6,038 bases of DNA. Source: Peptostreptococcaceae bacterium. GTDB lineage: Bacteria; Bacillota_A; Clostridia; Peptostreptococcales; Acidaminobacteraceae. This document shows, one piece after another, positions 6,002 through 6,038 of this stretch. The stretch is taken from positions 1 to 6,038 of the forward strand of contig JABXKX010000022.1 in assembly GCA_013619035.1 (NCBI GenBank), in the 5' to 3' direction. The notes beneath the pieces were generated by a model. The model searched no databases and was not told where the DNA came from. It saw only the letters and a program-made list of their open reading frames with translations. Within the stretch, counting starts at the first letter, position 1. Each line of letters starts with the position of its first letter. The translations under genes and the position numbers were made by a program.

Positions 6002-6038
6002 AATATAAGCAATTTATACATTGTTAAATACACATAAC

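Overview
All genes in this 6 kb, AT-rich window lie on the minus strand, so it reads from right to left. Shine-Dalgarno sites are strong (GGAGG/GAGGAG-type), promoters look like sigma-A sites, and genes end in compact stem-loop plus T-tract terminators. This suggests a low-GC Bacillota or Tenericutes-like bacterium (Acholeplasma/Izemoplasma-type is possible, but this is inference). Tryptophan is encoded by TGG throughout and the ORFs are full length under the standard code, so UGA is not a general tryptophan codon here.

There are four transcription units, given in order of transcription. (1) 5975-4662 is a membrane-anchored GAF-GGDEF diguanylate cyclase with its own promoter and terminator. 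(2) 4495-3989 is a dUTPase_2-like all-alpha protein whose metal-binding acidic residues look degenerate; it has a strong promoter and a terminator that overlaps its stop codon. (3) 3914-3279 and 3237-2722 encode a CPBP-family (Abi/CAAX protease-like) membrane protein and a small HExxH protein with two CxxC pairs, probably co-transcribed and ending in a strong terminator. (4) 2591-2241 and 2238-127 form a heavy-metal resistance operon. It has a CadC/SmtB-type ArsR repressor, a perfect inverted-repeat operator just below a good promoter, and a Zn/Cd/Pb-type P1B ATPase that starts 2 nt after the repressor stop.

The main discovery candidate is in the ATPase. Its reading frame starts at 2238 and runs to 127 (703 codons), interrupted by a single in-frame TGA at 2053-2055. 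The N-terminus has three copies of a (V/L)LDDIGCGC-like motif in place of the usual HMA domain. The TGA falls exactly where the third copy should have its second cysteine (CGC, CGC, CG-UGA). A perfect 9-bp hairpin with a GGU apical loop starts 13 nt after the TGA, at the distance expected for a bacterial SECIS element. The fragment after the TGA has no usable start: its only candidate is a GTG inside the first transmembrane helix, without a ribosome binding site. The simplest reading is a selenocysteine-containing metal-transporting ATPase. A nonsense mutation or sequencing error remains the main alternative. An automatic annotation would probably split the gene into a 61-residue Cys-rich peptide and a truncated ATPase.
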